Shown piece by piece: positions 62,987-64,000 of a stretch of DNA of 64,000 nt. The notes under the pieces are model-generated. The model ran no database searches, was not told where the DNA came from, and saw nothing but the letters and a program-made list of their open reading frames with translations. Both the position numbers and the translations under genes were made by a program. This DNA is from Prorocentrum cordatum (Eukaryota; Sar; Dinophyceae; Prorocentrales; Prorocentraceae). The DNA lies in contig CAUYUJ010000680.1 of NCBI GenBank assembly GCA_963575745.1, positions 22,501 through 86,500 on the forward strand. Reading direction: 5' to 3'. The number at the start of each line of letters is the position of its first letter. The stretch's first letter is position 1.

Positions 62987-64000
62987 GACCTCATACCCTT
63001 CTCTTTCTTTCATATCATCTTGTGACCTTCCAGGGCCCTCCTCCCTCCTTCTCCTCTCGCTCCACTTCCTTCTCCTCCTCCTCCCCCCTCTCCTCCTGCC
63101 TCTCCCTGCTCCTGCTCCTCCTCCTCCTCCTGCCTCTCACTGTCACTCCTCCTTCCTCCTCCTCCCCCCCTTCGCCTCCCCCTCCTTTTCTTCCTTCAGC
63201 CTGGTTTTCGGGGTCTCCAGACCTTGGGATTTTTAAAAATTTTAAAAAATTTAAAAATTTAAAACACTCTTGAATTTTTAAAGTTTTTAAAATTTTTAAA
63301 AATTTAAAAGTTTGGGGGGTCCGGAGTTTCTGGGGGGTCCTGGCCGCCTGGTTTGCGGATTTCCCAGGCCCTGGGGTGTTTAGAAATTTTAAAAATTTTA
63401 AAAATTTTAGAAATTTAAAACACTTTTGAATTTTTAAAATGTTTAAAATTTTTTTAAAAATTTAAAAGTTTGGGGGGTCCGAATTTTTGGGGGGACCTGG
63501 CCGCCTGGTTTGCGGATTTCCCAGGCCCTGGGATGTTTAGAAATTTTAAAAATTTTAAAAATTTTAAAAATTTAAAACACCTTTGAATTTCTAAAATTTT
63601 TTAAAATTTTTAAAAATTTAAAAGTTTGGGAGGTCCGGGGTTTCTGGGGGGTCCTGGCCGCCTGGTTTGCGGATTTCCCAGGCCCTGGGATGTTTAGAAA
63701 TTTTAAAAATTTTAAAAATTTTGAAAAATTTGAAACACTTTTGAATTTTAAAAATTTTTAAAATTATTAAAAATTTAAAAGTTTGGGAGGTCCGGAGTTT
63801 CTGGGGGGTCCTGGCCGCCTGGTTTGCAGATTTCCCAGGCGACTCCCCCCCGGGCGTGTAACGGTGCAGTTTAACAGAAACGGTCTTCAAGATTTTCTGC
63901 TACCTCTGGGAGGTTGGATTGGACCCCGACTCCGAACCCAACGCCGACGACGCCGCCGCCGCCGACGACGACGACGGCGGCGGCGGCAGCGGCGGCGACG
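62955..64000 (+). repeat. Tandem unit, start of copy 3 (cut by window end)
   Basis: CT-rich stretch, four AT/GC 150-bp units (GC blocks at about 63317, 63475, 63632 and 63788) and the start of the (TCG/GAC)n block. It is slightly more diverged from copies 1 and 2 than they are from each other in the AT repeats. Confidence 0.95.

Overview
The window looks like nuclear DNA of a dinoflagellate. The best evidence is at 24583-24604, where 21 of 22 bases match the dinoflagellate spliced-leader consensus. Such relicts are left when a trans-spliced mRNA is reverse transcribed back into the genome. Supporting evidence: GC-rich coding patches with mostly G or C in third positions, very low gene density, decayed non-LTR retroelements of several kinds, long simple repeats and head-to-tail gene duplication. 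The species cannot be named from sequence alone.

1-34462 is mostly repeat and element debris. It holds more than fifteen (GAG/CTC)n tracts, (GAT)n and (GT)n blocks, several inverted-repeat elements, a dispersed element of about 165 bp present three times, a reverse-transcriptase 3' remnant (1000-1820), a zinc-module fragment on the minus strand (2224-2690), an intact 878-codon reverse transcriptase/RNase H ORF (21451-24087) with an out-of-frame zinc-finger tail, the spliced-leader-headed retrocopy (24583-26452), and a decayed endonuclease-reverse transcriptase LINE (about 30160-32341).

34463-64000 is a head-to-tail tandem array with a unit of about 14.2 kb: copy 1 34463-48682, copy 2 48683-62954, and the start of copy 3 to the window end. 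Each unit carries, in order: a CT-rich stretch, four AT-rich repeats of about 150 bp, a (TCG)n block, an array of 36-bp repeats built on a 26-bp palindrome, a basic hypothetical gene, a proline-rich gene, a coiled-coil ORF, a glycosyltransferase with a DXD-type sugar-binding region, a duplicated noncoding block, a DDE-transposase-like gene with one predicted GT-AG intron, AT microsatellites, degenerate CAGGAG-type repeats and a large hairpin at the unit junction. The left edge of the array falls inside the loop of that hairpin.

The copies are nearly identical except for short clusters of indels in copy 2. The transposase-like frame is open in both copies, and the proline-rich gene differs only by three synonymous changes. 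The glycosyltransferase is intact in copy 1 and broken in copy 2, and the basic hypothetical gene is broken differently in each copy. No pathway linking these genes can be shown; they share a repeat unit.
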